From the NCBI GenBank assembly GCA_031258795.1, contig JAIRMI010000036.1, positions 1 to 18,617 on the forward strand: 18,617 nucleotides of DNA, read 5' to 3'. Made by a program: the position numbers and the translations under genes. Under the pieces are notes generated by a model. It had not been told where the DNA came from. It saw only the letters and a program-made list of their open reading frames with translations, and searched no databases. This document shows positions 1-7,965 of the stretch, piece after piece. Numbering within the stretch: the stretch's first letter is position 1; the number at the start of each line of letters is the position of its first letter. Source of the stretch: Puniceicoccales bacterium (lineage in GTDB: Bacteria > Verrucomicrobiota > Verrucomicrobiia > Opitutales > JAIRKQ01).

Positions 1-294
1 TTTGAAAACCTGCCATACTCCAACATTGCTACTATTCGGTGTAGTTTCCCTGTAAACATTGCTTTTTTTTGCCGAGATAGCGTTGTCTGGTCCGGCGGCT
101 TCTTGTAGACGGGCCATCGCTACTTTCAGTGCAAATTCGGCGGCTCTTTTAGCCTGCTTTTCCAAAAAACTCCTTCTCAATCGATCATTGCATGCTAAAT
201 TTTGGTAAGCCATTGCAGCTACAAGCAAGGACAGTGTGCCGATTGTGATGACAACAAATAACATTGCAAATCCGCGATACTTAGGCAGCGACAT
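1..294 (-). CDS. Prepilin-like / PilX-N-type membrane protein (3' part beyond window)
   Basis: The reading frame is open from an ATG at 294 down to the window edge (98 codons), so only the N-terminal part is visible. The protein starts MSLPKYRGFAMLFVVITIG: a short basic leader, then one hydrophobic helix (about residues 9-29). A polar helical stretch rich in Lys, Arg, Glu and Ala follows (about 38-70). This is the layout of PilX-N/type IV prepilin-like proteins; the G-F-A-M junction resembles a class III prepilin cleavage site but lacks the usual Glu at +5. A weak AGAGG lies just before the ATG. It follows the histidine kinase by 41 bp on the same strand and is probably co-transcribed. The presence of GspF-like and secretin genes in this window fits a pilus or secretion role, but the function is inferred. 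Confidence 0.6.
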   Translation of the reverse strand, partial: MSLPKYRGFAMLFVVITIGTLSLLVAAMAYQNLACNDRLRRSFLEKQAKRAAEFALKVAMARLQEAAGPDNAISAKKSNVYRETTPNSSNVGVWQVFK

Positions 295-335
295 GCCTCT
301 TTTATGTAAAATTTAGGTCAATTAAGCCAGTTATT

Positions 336-1487
336 TCATTTTTTGTCGCTAAATAATGGCAAAGAAGGATCTTTTATGGAAAATATTACCGTTATTTTAG
401 TGCCTAACTCCGGCTGGCTTTGTATCGTTAAAATGGCATTGTGTTCGTGTAAAATACGCTCCACTATCATTAACCCAAGCCCATTACCGTTCTTTTTCGT
501 GGAAAAGTATGGACTGGCAATTTTGAGCATATTTTCTTCGGAAATGCCGACCCCATTGTCGATGAACTCCACTAGGAGTTGCGTTGCATTTAACTTGCTG
601 TTAATGAAAATGTTACCACAATTAGGCAATGCTTCCATCGCGTTTTTTATGATGTTGAAAAAAGCCTGCTCTAGCTGTTTTTCATCGGCAAAAATTGGGG
701 GTATGGCAGAAAATTTTTTACGAACAATAATATTGTTGTTTGCCAACTCCGGTGAAAGGGTATCTAATATGCGGTCAATAACAATTTCAATATTTATTGG
801 TCGCAAAGTAAGCTTTTTGGGACGAACAGCTTGTAGGAAATTTTTAACAATACCGTCAAGGCGATCGATTTCTTCTTGGCAAACGTTAACGGATTTTTGC
901 AACTGTTCCCGCTCGTCGGATGGAGCGATATGTTTGATTTGTTTTTGCATTAAATGCAGCCGTAAGCTTATGGCATTCAACGGGTTTCCCAGCTCGTGTG
1001 CCACGCCACTTGCCAATAAATTGATTGTTGAAAATCGTTCATTCGCCACCTGTTGCTCAATCAGATTATTTTCCGCTGTTGAGTCGCGAATGACCAACAC
1101 AAAAAAGTCATTTTTATGTTCTTCGACAAAGCGAATACCATTTATGGCAAGAATTTGTTTTTGTGGGTAATTTATTTCCAAGTCCTTGACTGTAAAGGGG
1201 ATGTCAGTTTTAAAATTTTGCATGGCTTGTTTTAAAAAAGATAATTCGGGGACACATTTTTCCAAGGATAACTGCTGTTCATTGAGCTCTAAAATTTCAT
1301 TTGCGGCGCGATTACTGTACTCAATCATCCAAGAATTTGTGAGGATAAGAATGCCATCTTTTATCAAGTTAAATACCTTATGACAGGCCTCTTGTTCTTG
1401 GTGTAAGCGTTGTATTAATATATGCAATTCCCCGGTATCCAAAGAATTAAGTTTTTCCAAGAGTTTTCTAAATTTGTTTTCCTTCAT
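336..1487 (-). CDS. Soluble PAS-type sensor histidine kinase (NtrB/AtoS-like)
   Basis: 383 aa. This is a two-component histidine kinase that should autophosphorylate a His and pass the phosphate to a response regulator. No membrane segment is visible, so it is probably cytoplasmic. The order is: N-terminal helix (1-35), PAS-like sensor (about 36-140), HisKA dimerisation helix with H-box GVAHELGNPLN (His164), then the HATPase domain. The latter has an N-box around Asn278/Asn282, a G1 box DNGVG (310-314) and a G2 box GNGLGL (334-339). The H-box with E-L-G-N-P is typical of the NtrB/AtoS group. Its ATGA start overlaps the xerD stop by 4 nt, which points to translational coupling. No NtrC-type regulator is in the window. 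The OmpR-type regulator at 14 kb is distant, so the partner is unknown. Confidence 0.9.
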   Translation of the reverse strand: MKENKFRKLLEKLNSLDTGELHILIQRLHQEQEACHKVFNLIKDGILILTNSWMIEYSNRAANEILELNEQQLSLEKCVPELSFLKQAMQNFKTDIPFTVKDLEINYPQKQILAINGIRFVEEHKNDFFVLVIRDSTAENNLIEQQVANERFSTINLLASGVAHELGNPLNAISLRLHLMQKQIKHIAPSDEREQLQKSVNVCQEEIDRLDGIVKNFLQAVRPKKLTLRPINIEIVIDRILDTLSPELANNNIIVRKKFSAIPPIFADEKQLEQAFFNIIKNAMEALPNCGNIFINSKLNATQLLVEFIDNGVGISEENMLKIASPYFSTKKNGNGLGLMIVERILHEHNAILTIQSQPELGTKITVIFSIKDPSLPLFSDKK

Positions 1488-2407
1488 AGCACATCGCGGG
1501 GGTGAAAGTCTCGATGGCCGCGGATTAGGCGTTGCCTATCGACGGCCGTGTAAATCTGTGTAGTGCAGATATTTGCATGTCCTAGCATTTCCTGTATCGC
1601 TCGCATGTCAGCTCCATTTTCCAGCATATGCGTGGCGAAGGAATGACGCAAAGAATGTGGCTTTACATTTTTTGTAATGCCGGCCAATTGCGCATATTTT
1701 TTCAGGTGCAGCCAAAAAGTTTTTCGCGAAATCTTGCGGCCTCTTATTGTTATAAATAATTGGCTACCAGTAAAATGTGAAATAAGTTTTGGACGAGAAA
1801 ACGTTAAATAGTTATTTAGTTTTTGGGCGCCAGCTTGGCCCATGGGGACCGTTCTTTCCTTGCTTCCTTTTCCATACACACGCACAAATTTGTTTTCTAA
1901 ATCGATGGCTTGTATCAGCAGGTCGCATAATTCGGAGACGCGTAAACCACTACTGTACATTAGCTCCAACATGGCGGCATCGCGCACACCAAGCGAATTC
2001 GTGACATTGGGCATGCCCAATAAAGTTTCGATTTCATTCAGTGAAAGGGAATCTGGCAGAGACCTATAGTATTGGGGACGTTTTAAAAAAAGTGCAACAT
2101 TTTCCCTAACAATGTTGCTTTGTTTGCAAAATTTAAAAAATGACCTGACTGTCGATATTTTGCGCGAAATTGTGGCACTGGTTAAATGGTCGCAAGCCAG
2201 AATATCTAGCCAATTGCGAAGATCTTCCAAGGCAACATCTTGCCAGCAAAGGATAGTCCGCCGTCGATGCAAAATTTCTGCTAATTGAAGCAAATCTGTT
2301 TCGTAACAGCAAACCGTATGGTCGCTATACCCACGTTCCAGATTGACACTTACCAAGAAGGCATCAATTGAATCACGCAGTTCTTGTGGCAAAGATTTTT
2401 CACTCAC
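1484..2407 (-). CDS. xerD: Tyrosine recombinase XerC/XerD family
   Basis: 307 aa, the normal length for Xer recombinases, which resolve chromosome dimers at dif with FtsK. The N-terminal SAM-like core-binding domain spans about 10-100 and the catalytic domain about 120-305. All active-site residues are present: Arg156 (SSGLRVSEL), Lys180 (YGKGSKER), His251/Arg254 (HSLRHSFATHML), His277 (LGHANI) and nucleophile Tyr286 (TQIYTAV). The C-terminus has the usual H-P-R. The GTG start (2405-2407) overlaps the dnaX stop in GTGAGTGA, so the two are likely coupled. I favour XerD over XerC from the overall motif wording, but cannot separate them firmly without a tree. Phage or integron integrases are unlikely given the housekeeping context. 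Confidence 0.9.
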   Translation of the reverse strand: MSEKSLPQELRDSIDAFLVSVNLERGYSDHTVCCYETDLLQLAEILHRRRTILCWQDVALEDLRNWLDILACDHLTSATISRKISTVRSFFKFCKQSNIVRENVALFLKRPQYYRSLPDSLSLNEIETLLGMPNVTNSLGVRDAAMLELMYSSGLRVSELCDLLIQAIDLENKFVRVYGKGSKERTVPMGQAGAQKLNNYLTFSRPKLISHFTGSQLFITIRGRKISRKTFWLHLKKYAQLAGITKNVKPHSLRHSFATHMLENGADMRAIQEMLGHANICTTQIYTAVDRQRLIRGHRDFHPRDVL

Positions 2408-3605
2408 TTTTTAACACCCGTATCTTGGCATGAAATTTTTCCTTCAGCAAATCTTGCGTGGATTGTGGCAATCTACTTGTTGTTGTATTTTCTTGAATTT
2501 CAACTATTTGTGAACTTTGTTTGCGCAAAATTTGCAATATTGAATCGATGGCTCGAGCCTGGGATTGCTCCGTTGCGTACAGCAGAATAGCTTCAAAATT
2601 TGCCCACTCATCAAAGCCAAACTTTACGCCCTCTTTTGAGCGGCGTATTGTCTCTAAAATTCTTATTTTCCGTTCGGGAAAATTTTCACTATTGATTGAT
2701 AATGAACGAGATAGTTGTGAATGAATCCGAGATTCTAGGTCACACAGTATGCGGTATAAGTCGCAGTTAGAATCGATCATTTCGCAGGACAAAGAGAGAA
2801 CATTTTCGTAATTCCCATGGCATATAGCATGAATCATGTCGTCCAGCTTACTGTCTGGCACAAGACCATAGGCGGACAATATATCCCCTTCCTCGATATT
2901 ATTGCCGCAAAAAGCAGCCATCTGGTCGAGAATGGACTGAGCATCGCGCACTCCACCGCTTGACAAGCGCACAATCAAATTTAGCGCTTCATCGGAAACA
3001 TTTATGCCATCGCAGCTAGCAATTTCTCGCAGTTTTTTTTGTAAAATTTCACCGCTGACAGGACGAAACGAAAAGCGTTGACAACGTGATGTTATGGTAG
3101 GCAGAACTTTGGTTGCTTCCGTTGTTGCAAATATAAATTTAACATGTGGCGGCGGTTCTTCGAGGGTTTTTAAAAGTGCATTGAAAGCGGCGTTGGACAG
3201 CATGTGAACCTCGTCGATAATGTAAATTTTGTAGCGGCATTTAACGGGTATATATTGGCATTCTTCGCGCAAACTGCGAATTTGATCGACGGAATTGTTC
3301 GAGGCGCCATCTATTTCGATGACGTCCAAGCAGCATCCCCCAGCAATTTCAAGGGCAACTTCACCGTTGGCATCGAAATCTGCCGAAGGTCCGTTTTCAG
3401 CGTTCAAAGCGGTGGCAAACAGGCGAGCCATGGTTGTTTTTCCAGTTCCACGGGGACCAACAAATAGGTAAGCGTGCGCTATCTTTCCACTTTTAATGGA
3501 ATTTTTAAGTGTGCAAACTATGTGATCCTGGCCCACCAACTCATCAAAAACCCTCGGCCGCCACCGGCGCGCAATCACACGATACTCACGATCATTTTTT
3601 GCCAT
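2400..3605 (-). CDS. dnaX: DNA polymerase III subunit gamma (short DnaX)
   Basis: 401 aa. This is the clamp-loader ATPase of the replicative polymerase. Visible motifs: Walker A GPRGTGKT (50-57), Walker B IIDEVH (129-134), the SRC arginine-finger motif (Arg174) and sensor 2 in SGGVRDAQ (Arg220). Two things are unusual. First, the protein ends near where the gamma form ends (E. coli gamma is 431 aa, tau 643 aa), so the DnaB- and alpha-binding tau domains are absent from this reading frame. Second, the four zinc-binding cysteines expected between Walker A and B are missing; the segment after Leu-Asn reads AENGPSADFDANGEVALEIA. The ATG at 3605 has no clear ribosome binding site. It lies 38 bp after dgkA and overlaps xerD by 8 nt. 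Confidence 0.93.
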   Translation of the reverse strand: MAKNDREYRVIARRWRPRVFDELVGQDHIVCTLKNSIKSGKIAHAYLFVGPRGTGKTTMARLFATALNAENGPSADFDANGEVALEIAGGCCLDVIEIDGASNNSVDQIRSLREECQYIPVKCRYKIYIIDEVHMLSNAAFNALLKTLEEPPPHVKFIFATTEATKVLPTITSRCQRFSFRPVSGEILQKKLREIASCDGINVSDEALNLIVRLSSGGVRDAQSILDQMAAFCGNNIEEGDILSAYGLVPDSKLDDMIHAICHGNYENVLSLSCEMIDSNCDLYRILCDLESRIHSQLSRSLSINSENFPERKIRILETIRRSKEGVKFGFDEWANFEAILLYATEQSQARAIDSILQILRKQSSQIVEIQENTTTSRLPQSTQDLLKEKFHAKIRVLKSE

Positions 3606-3643
3606 AGCAAGAACTTAAGAGCGAGGTACTTAAAGTAAAGCAG

Positions 3644-3988
3644 TTATTTGAAGGTTAAAATGAAAAGTGCCGAGACAGCTATGTTCCACAAGGCAATGTG
3701 AACGGCGGCACTGGCTGTATCCTTAGCTTTTTTGGCCAAAATGTGGCGCTTCTTATCCGTTGTCAAATCAACGGCTGCCTCGATGGCAGTGTTTAGGCAC
3801 TCTGCAATGAGCAACACGAAAAAATCGATCGTTAGTAGCAATAACTTCCATCCCCATCCGAAGATTAGAAAACAGATGGGCCAGATGATAATTCCGCACA
3901 AAAATTCCGTTTGAAACGGCCGCTCGTGTCGCATGAAGTTCATGCCGCTTATGGAGTAGCTTAGAGGATTTATGATGTAGTGCCGCAT
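3644..3988 (-). CDS. dgkA: Diacylglycerol kinase, prokaryotic DgkA family
   Basis: About 114 aa. A small integral-membrane enzyme that phosphorylates diacylglycerol to phosphatidic acid. The family signature is clear: ECLNTAIEAAVD, then AKKAKDTASAAV. These match E. coli Glu69, Asn72, Glu76, Lys94 and Asp95. Three hydrophobic helices are visible. I chose the ATG at 3988 because it places the early conserved Glu (PFQTE) at residue 28, as in E. coli. An in-frame GTG at 4027 would add 13 hydrophobic residues and has no better ribosome binding site. It is divergent from the sulfatase-fold transferase at 4046 and precedes dnaX on the same strand. Undecaprenol kinase is an alternative role in this family, mainly in Gram-positives. 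Confidence 0.9.
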   Translation of the reverse strand: MRHYIINPLSYSISGMNFMRHERPFQTEFLCGIIIWPICFLIFGWGWKLLLLTIDFFVLLIAECLNTAIEAAVDLTTDKKRHILAKKAKDTASAAVHIALWNIAVSALFILTFK

Positions 3989-4045
3989 TTTAATTAAAAA
4001 AATCAGAAAAATTTTATTTCTTTTCACCAGTGGCCAACCATATAA

Positions 4046-6007
4046 ATGGCGATGATGAATAAAAGCTTAAATTGTGGCCGCGGACAGTTGGGTACACTCC
4101 TACGTAAAATTTTTTGGTTATTTGTGTTATTTTCACTGGTCAGATTGCTGTTTCTTGTCTGTAATCACAGCTTTTTTACCGATGTGAGCATTGGTAATAT
4201 AGGACTTGCTTTTCTCGTCGGATTACGCGTGGACCTGTGTTTGATTTCACTGATCTGTGCACCCACCATTGCCCTATACCTCCTGCCCATGAAGCGCCTT
4301 AGATTTGTGATATTTTTAGCTGATCTGTGGTGCTTTTTAGCTGTATCTGCGGCCGTTATCGTGAACGTGTTTGATTTTGGCTATTTCCCTTTTACCTTTC
4401 GTCGCCTAGGTGGGGAAATTTTCGGACAAGGGGAGTTGCTTACGGAAAGTTTTAGCGTTTGCTGGAGCGCCCTGTTGTTGTATTGGTATTTGGTTTTATG
4501 TGGCGCTGTTTTGCTATGCTGTACTTGGTACATATCTTTTAAAATTACTCCCCGAGATGGAAATAGAGAATATAGGTTTTGCGTAAACGATTGCCTAAGG
4601 TTTCTCCTAAGTGCGGTCTTACTTACTATTGGCATTCGGGGAGGATTTCAAATTGTAAGACCGTTTAGGACGGTGCAATTACCAATTTTTGTCGGAACAG
4701 GCAATGAACAATTCATTGCTAATAATTCATTCCTGAACGTTATTCATACGAAACGTGGCGACAGCATTTCAAATTTTCAATTTTTTCAAGATCAAAACGA
4801 GTTAAACAAGCTTTTTACCCCCATACATAGCGCTAAAAATTTTAGTCCATTGCATGGGAAATTTGCCGGAAAAAATGTAGTCATATTAATTTTAGAAAGT
4901 TTTACCGCGCAAAATGTTGGTTTTTTGGATCGGGAATACAAAGATTACCCAGGGCGCACATTTACACCATTTTTGGACGAATTATTGGCTAAAAGTTTAT
5001 ATTTTGATGGATTTGCTAATGGGACAGTTTCGGTGGACGCGCTGACATCGGTGTTAATGGGCGTACCTCCCCTCTTGGAATCGGCTTTCGCAAAAAGTGC
5101 TTTTATGTGCAATAAAGTGGATCCAATGCCTGAAATTATGAAACGAATGGGCTATTCCGTATTATTTTTGCACGGAGGAAGAAAAAACGCCTGTGAATTT
5201 GATACTGCCCGTGCCTATTCCGGTATCGAAAAGTATGTGTGTAAGCGTGATTTTTTTGAGCGATATCCCCAGATATCAAAATCGGAAGTAATGGTCCACT
5301 GGGGCATATACGATGAAGAATGGCTGCAGTTTGTATCTGAAGTTTTGAGCGAAACAAAGCCTCCCTTTTGTGCGGTTGTTTTTACCCTGTCTTCCCACAC
5401 CCCCTTTGCTGTTCCAAAACGATACAAAGGAACTTTCCCAACCGGTGAACATCCATTGCAGAAAGTAACGGCCTATTCCGACTTCGCGCTTAGACGTTTC
5501 TTTGAATCTGCGCAAAAAACAGACTGGTATGGGGATACAATTTTTATCCTGTGTGCAGACCACACTTCCTGTGCAACTGAGCGTTATTATCAAAAAAGCC
5601 TGGGGGGCTATTCCATCCCTTTTGCTATTTTTGATCCCAGTGGTGAGCTACATGGAAAGAGCAACATGGTGGCTCAGCAAGTGGACATAATGGCGACGGT
5701 TTTGGACCTCATCGGCTACGATGAACCATATTTTTCCTTTGGGCATAGCCTGTTCGATGAAAAAGCGCCACACTTTGCTGTGAGTTATAGAAATGGCATT
5801 TACCAGATAGTGACGGATAAGTATGTGCTTCAGTTTAACAACAATTCTGTTGTGGGATTTTATTTGCGTTCCGATTTTTTGTTGGAGCATAATTTAATTC
5901 ATTCCGCTGAATATGAACATGATATGATGCAGCTGGAGGCTTTTTTTAAGGCGTTTTTGCAGCAATACAGCTACAGCTTGCGCATGAACAAAATGACCTG
6001 CGAATAG
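4046..6007 (+). CDS. LTA synthase/OpgB-like sulfatase-fold membrane transferase
   Basis: 653 aa. The N-terminal half has about five to six membrane helices (about 20-40, 47-67, 68-82, 87-107, 138-163, 184-200). An extracytoplasmic alkaline-phosphatase/sulfatase-fold domain follows from about 275. Landmarks match the LtaS/MdoB family: VILILESF (metal ligand Glu284), a Thr/Ser cluster GTVSVDALTS (325-335) where the nucleophile should lie, HWGIYDEEW (418-426), SSHTPF (449-454) and CADHTSC with Asp505-His506. Family members move phosphoglycerol or phosphoethanolamine from a phospholipid to a cell-envelope acceptor and release diacylglycerol. The acceptor here is unknown (glucan, lipid A or other). 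The ATG at 4046 is followed by nearby ATGs at 4052 and 4055; none has a clear ribosome binding site. Confidence 0.88.
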   Translation: MAMMNKSLNCGRGQLGTLLRKIFWLFVLFSLVRLLFLVCNHSFFTDVSIGNIGLAFLVGLRVDLCLISLICAPTIALYLLPMKRLRFVIFLADLWCFLAVSAAVIVNVFDFGYFPFTFRRLGGEIFGQGELLTESFSVCWSALLLYWYLVLCGAVLLCCTWYISFKITPRDGNREYRFCVNDCLRFLLSAVLLTIGIRGGFQIVRPFRTVQLPIFVGTGNEQFIANNSFLNVIHTKRGDSISNFQFFQDQNELNKLFTPIHSAKNFSPLHGKFAGKNVVILILESFTAQNVGFLDREYKDYPGRTFTPFLDELLAKSLYFDGFANGTVSVDALTSVLMGVPPLLESAFAKSAFMCNKVDPMPEIMKRMGYSVLFLHGGRKNACEFDTARAYSGIEKYVCKRDFFERYPQISKSEVMVHWGIYDEEWLQFVSEVLSETKPPFCAVVFTLSSHTPFAVPKRYKGTFPTGEHPLQKVTAYSDFALRRFFESAQKTDWYGDTIFILCADHTSCATERYYQKSLGGYSIPFAIFDPSGELHGKSNMVAQQVDIMATVLDLIGYDEPYFSFGHSLFDEKAPHFAVSYRNGIYQIVTDKYVLQFNNNSVVGFYLRSDFLLEHNLIHSAEYEHDMMQLEAFFKAFLQQYSYSLRMNKMTCE

Positions 6008-6050
6008 CAATTTCTTGCCAGAGGGGCATAAATTTGCCATAATTGCGCCA

Positions 6051-7271
6051 ATGAAATTTAAATATAAGGGTTTGAACGGAAAGTGGACAACTGTACATGG
6101 AAAAGTGGAAGCTGATTCGCGCAAGGGAGCAATGCAGATTTTAGCTAAAAACGGTGTTACAGTTTTGTCGTGCGACGAAATAATTGGCAACAAAATATTT
6201 AAATTGAAAATTGGGAGGCACGATGGTACCCTAAAATTTTCCGATAGTGAAATGGTACATTTTTTGGGAAAACTGGCTAATCTTTGCAATGGCGGATTAC
6301 TTTTAGCTGATGTCCTTGAATCGATATCTAAAAATTCCTCTTCGGAGAAGGAAAATCTGTTAAGTTGTCAGATTTTAGAAAAATTGAGAGATGGGAATAA
6401 TTTTGCTCAGGCACTTAAGAAATGTTGTAACTTCTTCGATGATAGCATATTAAGCGTATTAGAGCTGGGTGATTTGACGGGAAAGCTGCCCCTTGCGTTG
6501 GCTAATACTGTCGCTTCGTTGCGGCGGAAAATTGAAACTAAAAAGCGCTTCATTGCCGGCCTGAGCTATCCGCTTTTCATATGTTGTGTGGCGTTTGGGG
6601 TAATTTTGCTTTTCCTGTTTTATTTGATGCCGCGAATGGAAGCAATGCTGCGTAGCTTCGGTGGTCAGCTACCTCTAACGGCGCGTTTATTGATCAGTTG
6701 TTCCCGTTTTTTTGTGCGCTATTTTCCGATTTTTTTCCTGTTGCTTCTAACGGCAGTGATATTTTTGCGATACTTATATCACTTCGATAAATATCGCTTA
6801 ATTTTTGATAAATTTCTTTTTAAAATTCCTGCCATTGGCCATCTGTATACGCTGCTCATACGAGTTCGCATCGCCAATGGGCTGGCAAGCCTGATATCGG
6901 GAGGTGTAGCTATCTCAGAGGCAGTAAATATGGTAGCTCGATCGATTGCCAATACTTTTTTCAGACAAAATTACATCGAAGCCCGTGATGCAATTTTGGA
7001 TGGAGCAGCGCTAGCGTCGGCATTTAAAACATATAAAATTTTTGATGGATCCGAAGCAGATATCATTGCAGTTGGTGAAAAGATCGGTAATGTGGCAGTG
7101 CATTTCGCTACCATTGGGGAAATATACGACGCCCAGTTAAGCGATTTTTTGAAAAAATTAGTCACAATAACATCCTCTGCTGCGTTGCTTTTTGCCTTTG
7201 CCATTGTGGCCATCCTAGCCCTAAGCATTGTTTCCACCGTGCTGAACTTCAGCGCAAAACTTGCACACTAG
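6051..7271 (+). CDS. Type II secretion/type IV pilus inner-membrane platform protein (GspF/PilC family)
   Basis: 406 aa from the ATG at 6051. This is the polytopic platform protein that works with the assembly ATPase in type II secretion or type IV pilus biogenesis. It has the family start MKFKYKGLNGKW and two T2SSF domains (about 65-190 and 265-390). Hydrophobic segments lie at about 167-192, 222-242 and 370-400. The typical phrase VLELGDLTGKLP is in the first domain and an equivalent, IIAVGEKIGNV, in the second. An upstream TTG at 6015 would add 12 residues that do not fit the family start; GAGGGG at 6021-6026 is too far from 6051 to be a normal ribosome binding site. It lies 43 bp behind the transferase gene and may share its transcript. 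Confidence 0.88.
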   Translation: MKFKYKGLNGKWTTVHGKVEADSRKGAMQILAKNGVTVLSCDEIIGNKIFKLKIGRHDGTLKFSDSEMVHFLGKLANLCNGGLLLADVLESISKNSSSEKENLLSCQILEKLRDGNNFAQALKKCCNFFDDSILSVLELGDLTGKLPLALANTVASLRRKIETKKRFIAGLSYPLFICCVAFGVILLFLFYLMPRMEAMLRSFGGQLPLTARLLISCSRFFVRYFPIFFLLLLTAVIFLRYLYHFDKYRLIFDKFLFKIPAIGHLYTLLIRVRIANGLASLISGGVAISEAVNMVARSIANTFFRQNYIEARDAILDGAALASAFKTYKIFDGSEADIIAVGEKIGNVAVHFATIGEIYDAQLSDFLKKLVTITSSAALLFAFAIVAILALSIVSTVLNFSAKLAH

Positions 7272-7462
7272 TCAAGAAATAGCTCACGTTTTTGATCTCC
7301 TTGGCTAAATTTAGCGATCCGAATGCTGAGGAGAATTACTTTCCGGCGCATCGAAGAAAATCCCGCTATTTGGTGTGAAATTTTGAAAATGCTAGAAAGA
7401 TTAAGCTCGCGACAGTGTAATCTTAATTCAAACTTTACCTTTCCTAGCTTTAACAGCCAATA
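7272..7462. other. Intergenic spacer with possible terminator hairpins
   Basis: No gene is seen here. It contains a 12-bp palindrome GCTAAATTTAGC (7304-7315) and a 7-bp inverted repeat AAGATTA/TAATCTT (7397-7403 and 7418-7424) with a 14-nt loop. These lie between the end of the gspF-like gene (plus strand) and the 3' end of the SRP RNA (minus strand), and could stop either transcript. Neither has a strong T-run, so this is a weak inference. Confidence 0.3.
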
Positions 7463-7562
7463 GGGGTTGAGTATTGCGTTCGCATGAGATTTCCTGACTG
7501 CCGTTGCTTCCTTCCGGACCTAGCGGGGTTCATCGGCTCGATCATCGATCGATACCCAACCT
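7463..7562 (-). ncRNA. ffs: Signal recognition particle RNA, small bacterial (4.5S) type
   Basis: Read on the minus strand, the apical part is GGTCCGGAAGGAAGCA, the near-invariant helix 8 core bound by Ffh. The ends pair: 5' GGTTGGGTAT (7552-7561) with 3' ATACTCAACC (7465-7474), one pair being G-U. This gives a closed hairpin of about 100 nt, the usual size for the short SRP RNA without an Alu domain. Its role is co-translational targeting of inner-membrane proteins with Ffh and FtsY. The exact ends are taken from the closing stem. No convincing promoter was identified upstream. Confidence 0.93.
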
Positions 7563-7965
7563 TGCTCATTCGATGCATATTTGTTGTTTATGCAAGACTA
7601 AAATTTCGCAGAGTCCATTGTGGAAAAATTTTGCTGTAAAGCTTGACTCTGGAAGATAGATGGTATCGTTTGCCCTATTAGCCTCCTGCCTCATCCACAA
7701 CAGCAATGGGCACAAATTACTTAGATGATTCAGTTAACTTAGGAAGAATGTATTGGAATTCACCATTACCCTTCTAGCGAGGAGCCTCTTCAAGATAAAA
7801 GCTGTAAATCAAGGATTAAAAAAAATCAGCTGGAAATATCACTTGATAACCAAGTTGGCAGAAAAATGTATGAGATATTCTGCCATAGTTGAGCTTCTGC
7901 GAAGGTTAATTCCAACTTTTCGGGCCTATTATTTGCCAAAAATAAGCCAATTTTCTTCATTGTTT
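7563..7965. other. About 400 bp without a recognisable gene
   Basis: This lies between the SRP RNA and the 3' end of the secretin gene. An 80-codon plus-strand frame at 7753-7995 runs into the secretin gene, lacks a ribosome binding site and resembles nothing I know, so I do not call it. An inverted repeat TGCCC-T-ATT (7671-7679) with AATGGGCA (7705-7712) encloses a pyrimidine-rich loop. It could be part of a small RNA or just chance. No tRNA, tmRNA, RNase P or 6S signature was recognised. Confidence 0.4.

Noticed and set aside
343..1170. Long plus-strand open frame (275 codons) opposite the histidine kinase
   Set aside because: The minus-strand frame has complete kinase motifs; this one has none and is a shadow of it.
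6015..6050. TTG start giving a 12-residue longer GspF-like protein
   Set aside because: The extra residues do not fit the family, whose members begin close to the ATG at 6051.
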